Assembly (NCBI GenBank): GCA_025506515.1
Contig: CM046457.1
Span: 38,140,231 to 38,204,230 of the forward strand
Source of the DNA: Flaveria trinervia
Lineage: Eukaryota > Streptophyta > Magnoliopsida > Asterales > Asteraceae
Direction: 5' to 3'
DNA length: 64,000 nt
In this document: one piece after another, positions 54,601-64,000 of the stretch
Position numbering within the stretch: the stretch's first letter is position 1
How the letters are laid out: each line of letters starts with the position of its first letter
Program-made: the position numbers and the translations under genes
Notes under the pieces: generated by a model
What the model saw: the letters and a program-made list of their open reading frames with translations, nothing else
Told to the model about the DNA's origin: nothing
Database searches by the model: none

Positions 54601-56583
54601 GGACAAGATTCCACAAAGTCCTGTGGAGTTATTTGATTTGGACATACTGCAATATGTTCCTTATCAACTCCTGTGTTGCTCCTGTCAACAGTTCACCACC
54701 TGGTGTACTACTGCTGATGATGATGATGTTGCAGTACTCACCTCTTCAGGTTTAGTGATCAGCTGCCTGACTCTACTAGACCTGATGTTCCTGTAGCGCC
54801 AGTAGCACCATCCACAACAAATGCTAATGAGATTTCTTCGAATTCAACTTCCTTTGAATTACCATCCACTGATTGTTTCAAGGAAATGATTCACCATCAC
54901 CATCTGTTGCTGCTGAACCGGCTACAAACACTTGCACAGATCTCATTGTGTATCAAGATCTGAAGAATCACCCCATGTCTCAAATCATTGGTGATATCAC
55001 TGCTGGAGTATCAACAAGAAGTCAATTGTCAAATTTCTGCTTCTATGCTCTCTTCATCAGTCAGCAAGAGCCAAAGAATTATCACATTGCTTTAAAGGAC
55101 AATGAATGGGTTGATGCCATGCAGCTTGAACTTCTTCAGTTCAAGAAACACAAGTGTGGGAACTGGTTCCTCTACCTCCACGTAAGTGTGCAATAGGCAC
55201 TAAATGGGTGTTTAGGAACAAAACTGATGAAAATGGGCTTATTGTTAAGAACAAGGCCAGACTGGTTGTTCAGGGGTTTGCACAAGAAGAAGGTATTGAT
55301 TATGATGAAACCTTTGCCCCTGTAGCCAGACTGGAAGCAATTCGATTGTTTTTAGCTTATGCTGCATATCAAAACCTTAAAGTCTTTCAAATGGATGTCA
55401 AAGTGCATTTTTGTATGGAAAAGTTAAAGAAGAGGTTTATGTATGTCAACCTCCAGGCTTTGAGGACAATAAACATCCTAATTGGGTGTATAAGCTTGAT
55501 AAAGCTCTTTATGGGTTAAAACAAGCTCCCAGAGCCTGGTATGAGACATTATCAACTTTCTTCTGGAAAACAATTTCACTAGAGGCTCCATAGACAAGAC
55601 TTTATTCATTAAGAAAGCTGGGCAGCATAATCTACTTGTTCAAATTTATGTAGATGATATCATTTTTGCATCCTCTGATCCAAAGTTGTGATGCCTTTAC
55701 AAAGTTGATGCAACAGAAGTTTGAAATGAGTGCCATGGGAGAATTACAGTTCTTTCTGGGGTTGCAAATCAAACAAAAGGCTGATGGAATTTTTTTCATC
55801 AATCCAATATACAAAAGATCTTTTGCAAAAGTTTGATTTACAAAACTGTAAGCCCTGTTCTACTCCCATGAGCAGCACCACACAACTGGACTCAGATCAG
55901 AAAGGTAAGTGGTTGATGAAACACTTTACAGATGTATGATTGGGTCCTTGATGTATTTAACAGCTTCTAGACCATATTATGTTTGCTACATGTGTTTGTG
56001 CTAGATTTCAGGCTGCACCTAAAGAGTCTCATCTGATTGCAGTCAAGAGGATCTTTAGATATCTGCAAGGCACTCCATCTCTAGGTTTATGGTATTCTAC
56101 CGGACATTCTGGTAAATTAGTTGCTTTTTCTGACAGTGACTATGCAGGGTGTAAGTTGACCAGGAATCAACTTCTTCTGGTGGATGTCAATTCCTAGGCA
56201 ACTGCTTGATTTCTTGGCAGAGCAAGAAACAGACCTCAGTTGCTACATCCACTGCGGAAGCATAGTACATTGCTGCTGCAAGCTGTACATCTCAGGTACT
56301 CTGGCTTCAAAACCAACTTTTGGATTATGGCATTACAGAGACTAAGACTCCATTGTTAATGGATAGTGCTTCAGCTCTTTGCATTGTCAAAAATCCAGTC
56401 CAGCATTCTAGGACCAAACATATAGAGATCAGACATCATTTTATAAGGGATTGTTTTGAAAAATCTGATTAATCCTAAGTTTGTGCCTAGTGCTGATGAG
56501 CTTGCAGACATTTTTACTAGCCTTTGGATAGTTCAACTTTCCAAAACCTGGTGTTAAGGCTTGGTATGCTGCAGCTAGAATAG
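54601..56583 (+). CDS. pol: Element K reverse transcriptase-RNase H (frameshifted)
   Basis: Linker with RSQLSNFCFYALFISQQEPK, then RT: WVDAMQLELLQFKKH, GTKWVFRNKTDENGL, ARLVVQGFAQEEGIDYDE, FAPVARLEAIRLFLAYAA, KLDKALYGLKQAPRAWYETL, YVDD at 55647-55658 and FEMSAMGELQFFLGLQIKQ. RNase H: MFATCVCARFQAAPKESHL, FSDSDYAGCKLT, a frameshift, DSASALCIVKNPVQHSRTKH and the end DSSTFQNLVLRLGMLQLE at the TAG 56581-56583. A TAG codon near 56265 replaces the usual Glu-Tyr of AEAEY. Catalytic motifs are otherwise intact. Confidence 0.9.
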
Positions 56584-57260
56584 GTGACAACTACTGATGA
56601 TCTCAGTAATTCATACTGATGATCATGAGTGCCTGTCACATATAAGTACTGATGAGCTCTTTTAACCTCAGTAGTTTTTTAAAACTACTGAAGGCTAAAT
56701 GTCTCACAAGTACTGAAGTACTTCATCTGCTCTAAACTACTGAAGTAGTTACAACTACTGATGCAGTCATAACTACTGCAATCAGTAAAAAACAGATAAG
56801 TACTGATGTCCTATGAAACAACTGAAATCAGCCATAAGACTGAAAGAGATGTGTTGAGGACAGTTTGAAACAGCTGAAAGGCTAAGAATTGACGAAAACA
56901 GCTGAAGAGAACTTTCTCTTCAGTCGTTTGTACAACTGCTGTTTCATTTTAAACAACTGAAGCAAAACCACGTCTTCAGTAGTTTTATAACTACTGATGA
57001 CTAATACCAAGTCTTCAGTTGTTTACAACAGCTGATGACAAAACCACTGTCTTCAGTAGTTTCATAACTACTGATGACAAACACCATGTCCTCAGTTGTT
57101 TCAATCATCTGAAGTCAAAACCACGGTCCTTCAGTTTTCTAAACTACTGATGCTAACACACGACTTCAGCTGTTTCAACGTCTGAAAGGATAATACCATG
57201 TCAACGGTCGTTTAAAACTACTGATGACTAACACCACATCCTTCAGTCGTTTCCTCACCC
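56584..57260 (+). repeat. Element K spacer: palindromic word array
   Basis: Noncoding, with dozens of CAGTAGTTT...AAACTACTG, CAGCTGAA and CTTCAGTTGTTT words in both orientations, same vocabulary as the LTRs. It ends just before the internal TATA box. Confidence 0.88.
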
Positions 57261-57266
57261 GTACCC

Positions 57267-57274
57267 TATAAATA
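57267..57274 (+). promoter_or_regulatory. Putative internal promoter (TATA box) for K post-pol ORF
   Basis: TATAAATA in CCCTATAAATACCCC, 76 bases before the ATG at 57343. The intervening leader is C/T-rich (CTTCATCTTCTTC, CCTCTCC), as in many plant 5' UTRs, and the ATG context is TCCATGGCG. D has the same arrangement at 8358-8370. Confidence 0.65.
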
Positions 57275-57342
57275 CCCCTAACCTGTGCTCTCCATGCTTC
57301 ATCTTCTTCAAACCTAACGTTCCTCTCCAAACTTCCTTCTCC

Positions 57343-60300
57343 ATGGCGTCTATGCAAATTAAACCGCGACACAACTGTGTTGCCTACCTCACAAAATCGC
57401 CATCTGGACTAAGTTCGATACTGCTATCGATCTTATGGTTCAGTCCCATACAACAAGGCATTCCTTCTGAACCCCGTCTTACATGCCGAATCCTTGAACC
57501 AATTTTGGATGAATGTTACTGTTACAACTGAGGAGAGCAACACACGATCCCTCCGGTCAGTCGTCAACAACAAAGAAGTAGTACATTCCTCCTGCACAAT
57601 CCGTAAAATTCTTCAACTGAGTGATGCTACCTCTCCTGCTGGATATCCGAAGGGCACCATAGATCTATCATTTGCTCAGCATGGATATCAAGGTGATCTC
57701 AGTGCCACCACCATCATGAAGAAACACTTTAATGACGCTGAGCGCCTGATTTTTCACATGGTAAATGTATGTTTGGCCCCTAAGACATCGTCTTGGGATC
57801 AAATGTCCACCAAATGGCAGCAGGTAATGTATTCTATCCTTGAGCAACAACCACTAAACTTTTCAGAATTAATATTTTCAGAGCTCAAAGATATGGCTCA
57901 AAAACTAACTGCCAACCGTTGATACTACTCTATCCACGGTTCATAATGGCCATTATTATAGACCAGCTTAATGCTGAGGGACTTGTTGGCTTGGGAGTCC
58001 CTGCTACGGCTGTTCTGCCAAAGTATACTCCCGCACAACTCTGACCGGACACTCAAACTGGCTGCCAAGCTGCGCAAACCCACGCAGCTGGAACCCACAG
58101 CCACCACCTCCAAATCCAATGTCCCCACCAAACCCACCAAAAAGAAACCCAAAATGGCTACTCAGGGAATTGAGTCCCCTGAGGATGCTCCTGCACCACA
58201 AACGCAGGATATATCCACTAGTCCAACCCCCTAGTGGATACAATGACTCTTCCAGCCACAGCCGCTCAGGCTTCCTCTCAACAGGAGCCTGCAGCAACCC
58301 AAGGGGCACCTATGTATCTGGGATCTTCCTCACTTGAGGAGATTGCCATTGAAGGGCACCATCCACCCCAGGTGCACACTGCTTCTATCCCCTCACCCCA
58401 AACAACCGCCCCTCACAGCCCAACTTTAATAGTTGCACAAGTGCTGACTCAATTGCACTCCTCACCCCCTCCCCAGAAACCACTTACTACTGGGAATACC
58501 TCTACAATTGAGGGGGAGGAACACAGTGCACCTGAGAACCCACAGCACAGGGGTTTCCCAATTCTATCTCCTGGTGTAGACAGGGAGCTTAGAATCTCTA
58601 GTGAGGCTGCCACCTCCTCTGTCTCAGCACATGACCAGAGTGAGGCTGGTAACATTGCTAAGACCTCCCTAGAGGCAACAGCTGATGTTGGACATTGTCC
58701 TGAGGCTGGAAGTCCCCAGTACCAAGCACAAGGGGCACATGCATCAACTGGTCTACACCCAGTGCATGTAAATCCTGCTCTAAGCAGGAGGTCAGGTGAT
58801 TCAGTATCAACTGATGATGACTTGAGCTTCTTCTATGATGTAGTTGCTCAAAACACCATTCTAGAGGATGAGGTTAGCAGACTCAAAGAGCTGCTGGCCA
58901 AGATGTCTCAGGATGCAAGTCCATCTGCCACCATCATACACCCACAGATGGCACCTTCCCTTGAAGGTTTCCCAAACACAGAGCCACCCCAAAATCAACC
59001 ACCTGCCTCTGCTTCAGGCCCTACTTCTCAGGAACAGAACCCTCCTGAGCAAATAGGTGCTGTACTCCAAAATTCCCTCCCTCTCATCACACCCATAATC
59101 ACTAATATAGTGATCAAAGCCATTGATGAGAGGCTTTCCTCAACTTTACAGCCATTGATTGAGGCTGCTATCCAAAAGACTCTTTCTGCGGCTCCAACCC
59201 CTTCCTCCAATGCATCCAAAAAGGGGGAGAGTACTGCAGTTAAAGAAAAGAAGAGGAAAAGATCCGAGGAAAAGAAGGAAGCGAAGCAAGCCCAAAAGGA
59301 GGAGAAAGAACAGCAACCAATGCTCACCTATAAGAGAAAGAAAGGTGCTGATGAGCACATTGCTGAAGATAAAGCCTTGGAGCTACTGATAAAAGAGGCT
59401 GATGCCGAACACAGCAGATCAATGGACAACATCATTGATCAGCTGTTTAAGCAAGGCCATGACACCAATAAACTTGACTCTGAGATTCGACGACTAGAGA
59501 TTGAAGAAATCCAGAATAGATGGGCAAGTTATGAAGTGTTAGAAAGAGAAAGGCTTGAATCATGATCAGATTTATTGCAAAATATCTTGGAAGGTCAATG
59601 ATCGAAATCAAAGCTTGGTCCAGGGACAGTATCTTGGCAATCACCACCAAGATCTGTTCATCTGAAGTATATACTAAGGGGCTTGTCATTGAAGCTTTGA
59701 ATGAAGCGGGTGCTGGGAGCAGGACTGAGCTAGCCAAGCAATCAAAAGCCACACTCACCTCAAGGATGCTAGAACAGCCTGTCAACATTCCCACACCAAA
59801 ACCACCCAAAACACAACCCACCAAACCAACTCCCTTACCCTCAAAACCCATAGCCGATGATATACCCTTGAAGAAGAAGAGAAGGATATTGAGGCTAGAA
59901 GATGATGACGAAGATGATGAAGACAGGCTGTCGCTCTCAGCTGTGATTCAGTTGCCTAAGGCCACAAGTCACTCCTCAGCAATAACTCCTGAAGTCCAGA
60001 GACAAATGGTTAAAGTGAAGCTAGAAGAAGAAGAGCTTCATAAACTGCATGATGAGAATTGCTGAAGAGAGTTGACAAAGCTTATGCAGCCACATCTTCT
60101 ATCATCAATATGAAGGAGCAAGCCCTCAGACTTTACACTCTCAGGCATACCTTTCAATATCAAAAGGAAAGAGTGAGGATTTGGCCTGATCCCAGGGTCT
60201 CTCACAGAATTCATAAGAACAATATACCTCAGAGATACATTGGCCAGGTGAAAAAGATCGTAGATGAAGTGATCTCTCTGGTCTTTGTACTTTCACCCTG

Positions 60301-60803
60301 GGAAATCCTAGAAGACTTCAAGAAGGCCTACAAAGCTAATCTAACCCCTCAAAGATGCTGGAAAACAAAATAGTGAAAAAGGGGTTAGTTTACAAGAGGC
60401 TTGAGGAAGTCAGGAAAAATGAGCTCCAGTTGTTCCTAGAGGGTAATCACCCGGATGAGTTTGCTTACAGAATAATAACACTGTGGAGCTAAAGAATGGG
60501 AAACAGGTCAAATACCTGTCTGAGTATTATGGGCCTGAATCATTGTTTGAAGGAGGTACTGAAGTGCTAACTATGGAGGAACAAATCACCTTCCTTGAGG
60601 CCTACACAAGAGTCGTACAGACTCATTATGGGGAAGTAAATCTCATGAATGGGATAACAACTCTGTGTCCAGTTCCCCAAAACAGAGTTCCCATTCATAC
60701 TCTGCCAAACAAATATTTGAGATTTCTTCCCAGGCCGGAGCTTACATGGGTCATCTTCTCTACTGATCAAGAAGGAAAAAGACCAACATTTTGCCATCAA
60801 TAA
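57343..60803 (+). CDS. Element K post-pol accessory protein (frameshifted)
   Basis: From ATG 57343 (MASMQIKPRHNCVAYL) to TAA at 60801-60803, about 1150 codons. Order: N-terminal domain (57343-57990) with LNQFWMNVTV, ILQLSDA, HGYQGDLSATTIMKKHF, KTSSWDQM, NFSELIF and PRFIMAIIIDQ; basic linker TKPTKKKPKMATQGIES (58130); a long open part 58234-59565 with a Pro/Ser/Thr-rich centre, a coiled coil EDEVSRLKELLAKMSQD (58860-58911), a Lys/Arg-rich segment KEKKRKRSEEKKEAKQ (near 59245-59290) and helix-rich Glu/Arg sequence; a second basic patch KKKRRILRL followed by Asp/Glu repeats (59870-59920); and a C-terminal part ending LPNKYLRFLPRPELTWVIF. Frameshifts near 57400, 57920, 58230, 59565, 60060, 60370 and 60480. 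No signal peptide or membrane helix. Role unknown; the basic patches could serve nuclear entry or nucleic-acid binding. Confidence 0.78.
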
Positions 60804-60843
60804 GTGGGAGTATAAATAAGTTAGAGGTTTTGGCTGCATTGGT

Positions 60844-60855
60844 TCAGGGGGAGTT
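60844..60855 (+). promoter_or_regulatory. Polypurine tract of element K
   Basis: TCAGGGGGAGTT immediately before the 3' LTR; contains the Sirevirus core AGGGGGAG. Confidence 0.92.
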
Positions 60856-61749
60856 TGTTGGACCAAAAGAACCAATGAGCCAAGATCAGAAAACCTCTAA
60901 GTCCCACACGGTATCACAACAACTGCTGAAAGCCTCATTAGTAGTTTGACAAGTGCTGAAGACTTCAACAGCTGAAGATCAAGTGCTGAAGACCTTAACA
61001 GCTGAAGAACCAAAGTGCTGAAGTACAACAGCTGAAGAACACAAGTGCTGAAGCTGAAAGACCAAAGTACTGAAGTACAACAGCTGAAGAGTTCACAAGT
61101 GCTGAAGATCAACAACTGATGTACAAAGTCTGAAGACAAAGACTGAAGACATCAGCCGATGATATCTACTGAAGTCATCAGCTGATGAAACACCTGAAGG
61201 TCAAAGTCTGAAGATCAAGTACTGAAGCCTCAGTAGTTTGTCACAACTGCTGAAGAGTACTTCTTCAGTAGTTGTGATATCAGTAGTTTTATTTTCTATG
61301 TTTCAGTAGTTTTGTAAAACGACTGAAGAGCTTGTTCTTCAGTCGTTGTAGTTTCAGTAGTTTTATATTTTGTACTTAACTTGCTGATATGTTCTCAGTA
61401 GTTGTGAACATTTCAGTAGTTTGTTAAGAATTAGTTATTTCTGTATTGGATCTGCCAGTTGTCACTTTCCGTGACAACAGCAGTGATTGTTGCACTCTAT
61501 ATAAGGAGTGACAACCTATTGTAATCAGTGAGTGAAATGAGTAATTGAATGGAATGAATGATTGATTTGATTAGAAATATTCTACATCTATAACATTCCT
61601 AGAAATCAGAAATACATATTCTCTCCCTATAACCGTATGCGGTCTTAATGCTTACAAATATTGATCGCTTGCTACAATTTGTCTAATTCGTGTTTGTATT
61701 CCGCTGCTTATATTCTGATACATCAAACTTGTGATCACTGATCCTGTCA
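60856..61749 (+). repeat. Element K 3' LTR
   Basis: 894 bp, TGTTGGACC to CTGTCA. Compared with the 5' LTR it has a few substitutions (for example in the 35-bp palindrome) and an extra CAAAGACTGAAGA-type unit near 61137, an expansion or contraction by one word. Confidence 0.95.
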
Positions 61750-61754
61750 TTTAC
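61750..61754. repeat. Target-site duplication of element K, right
   Basis: TTTAC directly after the 3' LTR, matching 49337-49341. Beyond it the gypsy LTR sequence continues. Confidence 0.93.
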
Positions 61755-62064
61755 TATAAACCTATAATTCACTCAGCAACATTAACTTTTTATCCATTTT
61801 CCAGTTGCCAGGTGAGCATTGCTGAGGATGGCGCGGAGCAGCTACTTGCCATTTTGGATGGCATTCTTTTGTTAATGTTTTTGAATTGTAATGCGAACAA
61901 ACGATGTTTCGAAATGAATGATTGTATTAAATTTCAAAAGCATTTTTAAATGAAAAGTTGTTTTGACATTCCGTTGTGATGTTTTATGAAAGTTAAATGT
62001 AATTATATGTTTTAAAGCGATGACTGGCCAGTTGTAAGCGTCCCGATAATGAGGCCTTGCAAGT

Positions 62065-62077
62065 TGGTATTAGAGCC
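62065..62077 (+). other. Primer-binding site of right-hand gypsy element
   Basis: TGGTATTAGAGCC, one mismatch from the initiator Met-tRNA complement TGGTATCAGAGCC, three bases after the LTR end. The 340-base leader up to gag has no other feature I can name. Confidence 0.82.
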
Positions 62078-62416
62078 AAAGTTTAAGTGAAACAGGTAAA
62101 TTTTCAAAATAAACCTAAACTTATACTGAAAATGGGACGAAAAGGGAAGGGATGTCAGTCTGAGTAGCTACGTGCCATCAAGTATTTTCTTAATGTTGAC
62201 CGGTATTATGTGCGCATGTTATATGGTTTATGTGTACCTGGTAGATTTAGATAATGATGTAGTCAGGATAGGTAATGCTCGGGGTATGAAGAGTAAAGTA
62301 AGTGGCTAATCACAACTGGCCACTTTAATTAGGGACATACTACACTTGACATAAACTGAGCTGTACCCTTGAATGACCGTGTTGGTGTTTGAATCTTTCA
62401 GTGTGTGTGTTTGAGG

Positions 62417-63640
62417 ATGGCTGGTGGTAGATCATCTAAAGCTTCACATGGTCGAGGTTGTGGTGCTGAACCACGGGTTACGAGAGGAAGTCCTAGAGCC
62501 GAAAAGGTGGTTCATGAAATACCCAAGACCCCTCATCCAGAGGGTGGAGAAAAGAGTGCTAACCTGAGAGCCTTAGTGAAGGAGGTGGTTATGGACGAAG
62601 TACCTCAGGTCATGCAGACGATCCTACCGTGTGTGGTGACCAAAGTGATAAATGCTATTAGAGATGGGGGAGAGAGGGAAAGGAGTAGACCTATGGGCAA
62701 AAGGAGATAGCCTGAGACTGAAATGGTTTTCTCTTATGACGAAGAGGAAGAGGAAGAAGAAAAGCCTAAGCCGGAGGCGGCCCGAGGTTGCAACTATGGG
62801 TCATTTCAACGATGCAAGCCCCATAAGTTGATGGTAACAGCACTGCTGCTGCTGCTCATCGGTGGGTGAGAGAAATGGAAGCTATTACGAACATCAACGA
62901 GTGTCGAGAGGACGAGAAAGTGAAGTTTGTTACCCACTCTTTCATGAACTAAGCTTTATGCTCGTGGGACAATATTGTCAAAACTGAGGGTAGTCGGGCT
63001 ATTAGGAGAATGAAGTGGTCTGAGTTGAAAAGATTGGTGATTAAGGAGTTTTGTCCTCATAGGGAGATGGACAAGGTTGAGAGAGAGTTCCTGCAGTTGG
63101 AGGCGGGGACGATGACACATCAGCAGTACACCACCAAGTTCAATGAGATGGCACGTCCGGTGCCAGACCAAGTGACACCCTTGTCACGAAAATTCAAGAG
63201 GTATATTCAGGGCTTGCTGATAGATATCCATAGGCACATGATCGCTGCCCGACTGAGTACGTTTAGGTCGGCAGTTGATTTGGTAGGTGACTGTATGATG
63301 AAAGGACTGTGGTGGTGACCGAAGGTAGCAAGAAAGCTGGTAGTGATCGGAATTGGAATGGCAAAAAGTTTGGTCGGGGTGGTGCCCCGACGAGTAACAA
63401 GAAGGTACGGGCAGATGACCGTCGTGTGGTCACATCTTGTAGCGTCGAAGAAGTGTGGCAGATGTGGGAAGGTGCATATAGCGAGGGACTGTCATGCGAT
63501 CAGATGTTTTAACTATGGTGGAGAGGGTCACATGAGTAAAGACTGTAAGAAGCCGAGGGCTGAAGGTTCGGGAGTGAAGAAGTCTGGAAGTGAAGGACCG
63601 AGGGCGAGCGCCAAAGCGTTTACGAGGACACATGAGGAGG
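62417..63640 (+). pseudogene. gag: Gypsy gag
   Basis: ATG 62417 (MAGGRSSKASHGRGCG). The first part is open to 62710, then frame changes: AHRWVREMEAITNINEC near 62855, SFMN-stop near 62945, and MKWSELKRLVIKEFCPHREM, FLQLEAGTMTHQQYTTKFNEM, RYIQGLLIDIHRHMIAARLS (63010-63290), the gag domain of plant Ty3/gypsy chromoviruses. Two knuckles: CGRCGKVHIARDC and CFNYGGEGHMSKDC (63457-63550); in the second one the second Cys is Tyr. Two stops and at least two frameshifts, so probably inactive. Confidence 0.88.
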
Positions 63641-64000
63641 CTAGGATGGACCCTGATGTTGTGTCAATTATGTTTCTAGTAAACCAAACTTTAGCCTCTG
63701 TGTTATTTGATTCTGGTGCTAGTAAAGATTCATTTCTACTGCTTTCTGTGCTAAATCCCTGTTAGTAGTAAGAATATAGTTGCGCCCTTTGATGTAGAAA
63801 CTGCCGTAGGTAAGTCTTCCAGGATTTCTGATGTGATAGAAGGTTGTTATGTGGAATTAGAAGGTCATAGATTTCCTGTTAGACCATTCGTGATGACCTT
63901 AGGTGGGTTCGATGTAGTCCTTGGGATGGATTGGTTGACGGATTACGAGGCGAACATTGTGTGTCACAAGAAGATGATTCGGTTAACAGCGCCTTACGGG
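63641..64000 (+). pseudogene. pol: Gypsy protease (runs off the window)
   Basis: FLVNQTLASVLFDSGASKDS with the DSGA active site (Asp codon 63709-63711), a frameshift or stop near 63765, then RFPVRPFVMTLGGFDVVLGM and DWLTDYEANIVCHKKMIRL to the right end, the typical gypsy retropepsin-like sequence before RT. Catalytic residues are intact here. RT, RNase H and integrase should follow outside the window. Confidence 0.88.

Larger units (their letters stand above)
49342..61749 (+). mobile_element. Element K: complete Sirevirus-type Ty1/copia retrotransposon
   Basis: 12.4 kb on the plus strand: 5' LTR (49342-50217), PBS, gag, PR, IN, RT, RNase H, spacer, internal TATA box, post-pol ORF, PPT and 3' LTR (60856-61749), with TTTAC duplications. 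Same family as D and E in coding regions and in the U3 side of the LTR, but its R/U5 end is different. The LTR pair shows a handful of substitutions and indels, so the insertion is recent. It sits in the 5' LTR of a gypsy element. Confidence 0.95.
46917..62061 (+). repeat. Gypsy LTR 2 (5' LTR of right-hand gypsy element, split by K)
   Basis: TGTAACACCCGG at 46917 to CTTGCA at 62061; without element K (49342-61749 plus the extra TTTAC) the LTR is about 2.73 kb. The right end is set by the PBS at 62065. It contains a minisatellite, a ~100-bp tandem repeat (48331-48403 and 48432-48510) and a ~410-bp duplicated terminal part (48642-49050 versus 49242-49341 plus 61755-62061). LTR length and start sequence fit plant chromoviruses such as Tekay/Del. 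Confidence 0.82.

Noticed and set aside
58004..59358. Minus-strand ORFs over the K post-pol ORF (up to 102 codons)
   Set aside because: Shadows of the Pro/Lys-rich plus-strand frame; composition is mirror-image and no motif is present.
57343..60803. Retroviral-type envelope gene
   Set aside because: Position fits, but no signal peptide, transmembrane helix or cleavage site is visible; strongly basic and acidic runs argue against a membrane protein.

Overview
This window is repeat-rich nuclear DNA from a flowering plant. Apart from one poorly resolved AT-rich stretch it consists of LTR retrotransposons inserted into one another. I find no host gene, rRNA, tRNA or CRISPR array. The evidence for a plant is Ty1/copia gag-pol with TGGTATCAGAGC primer-binding sites (initiator Met-tRNA), Sirevirus-type AGGGGGAG polypurine tracts, and a plant Ty3/gypsy element with a 2.7-kb TGTAACACCC LTR. 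The type of extra ORF after pol reminds me of Asteraceae (Anthemideae) repeats, but that is recollection and weakly held.

Layout. Left 37 kb, nearly all on the minus strand: element B (1-4007 and 16294-17237), an old Sirevirus reduced to linker, RT, RNase H and post-pol ORF and present as a tandem duplication; element D (4008-16293), a complete Sirevirus inserted in B with an ACTTT target duplication; element E (17238-23661), a relative of D truncated in RT; element F (23662-36916), a longer and older Sirevirus whose 3' LTR was hit by E. Then come a noncoding stretch (36917-39639) and a minus-strand RNase H relic H (39640-39896). Right 24 kb, all on the plus strand: G (39897-45071), a decayed copia element cut after integrase by a gypsy LTR (45072-46916), which is cut by a second gypsy element (46917 to the window end), whose LTR is cut by K (49342-61749), a complete Sirevirus with TTTAC target duplications.

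D and K are the best copies: 12.3-12.4 kb, with LTRs, PBS, a gag-PR-IN-RT-RNH polyprotein region, a spacer full of short palindromic words, then a ~1120-1150-codon ORF after pol and the PPT. D's two LTRs differ almost only by one-base indels, so many frameshifts here are probably assembly errors rather than decay.

The most interesting system is the large post-pol ORF. It sits in the place of the env-like gene reported for some Sireviruses but shows no signal peptide or membrane helix. Its N-terminal domain is recognisable in four element families here (B, D/E/K, F), and in D and K a TATA box lies about 75-80 bp before its ATG, suggesting its own internal promoter. F has a TATA box in the corresponding spacer.
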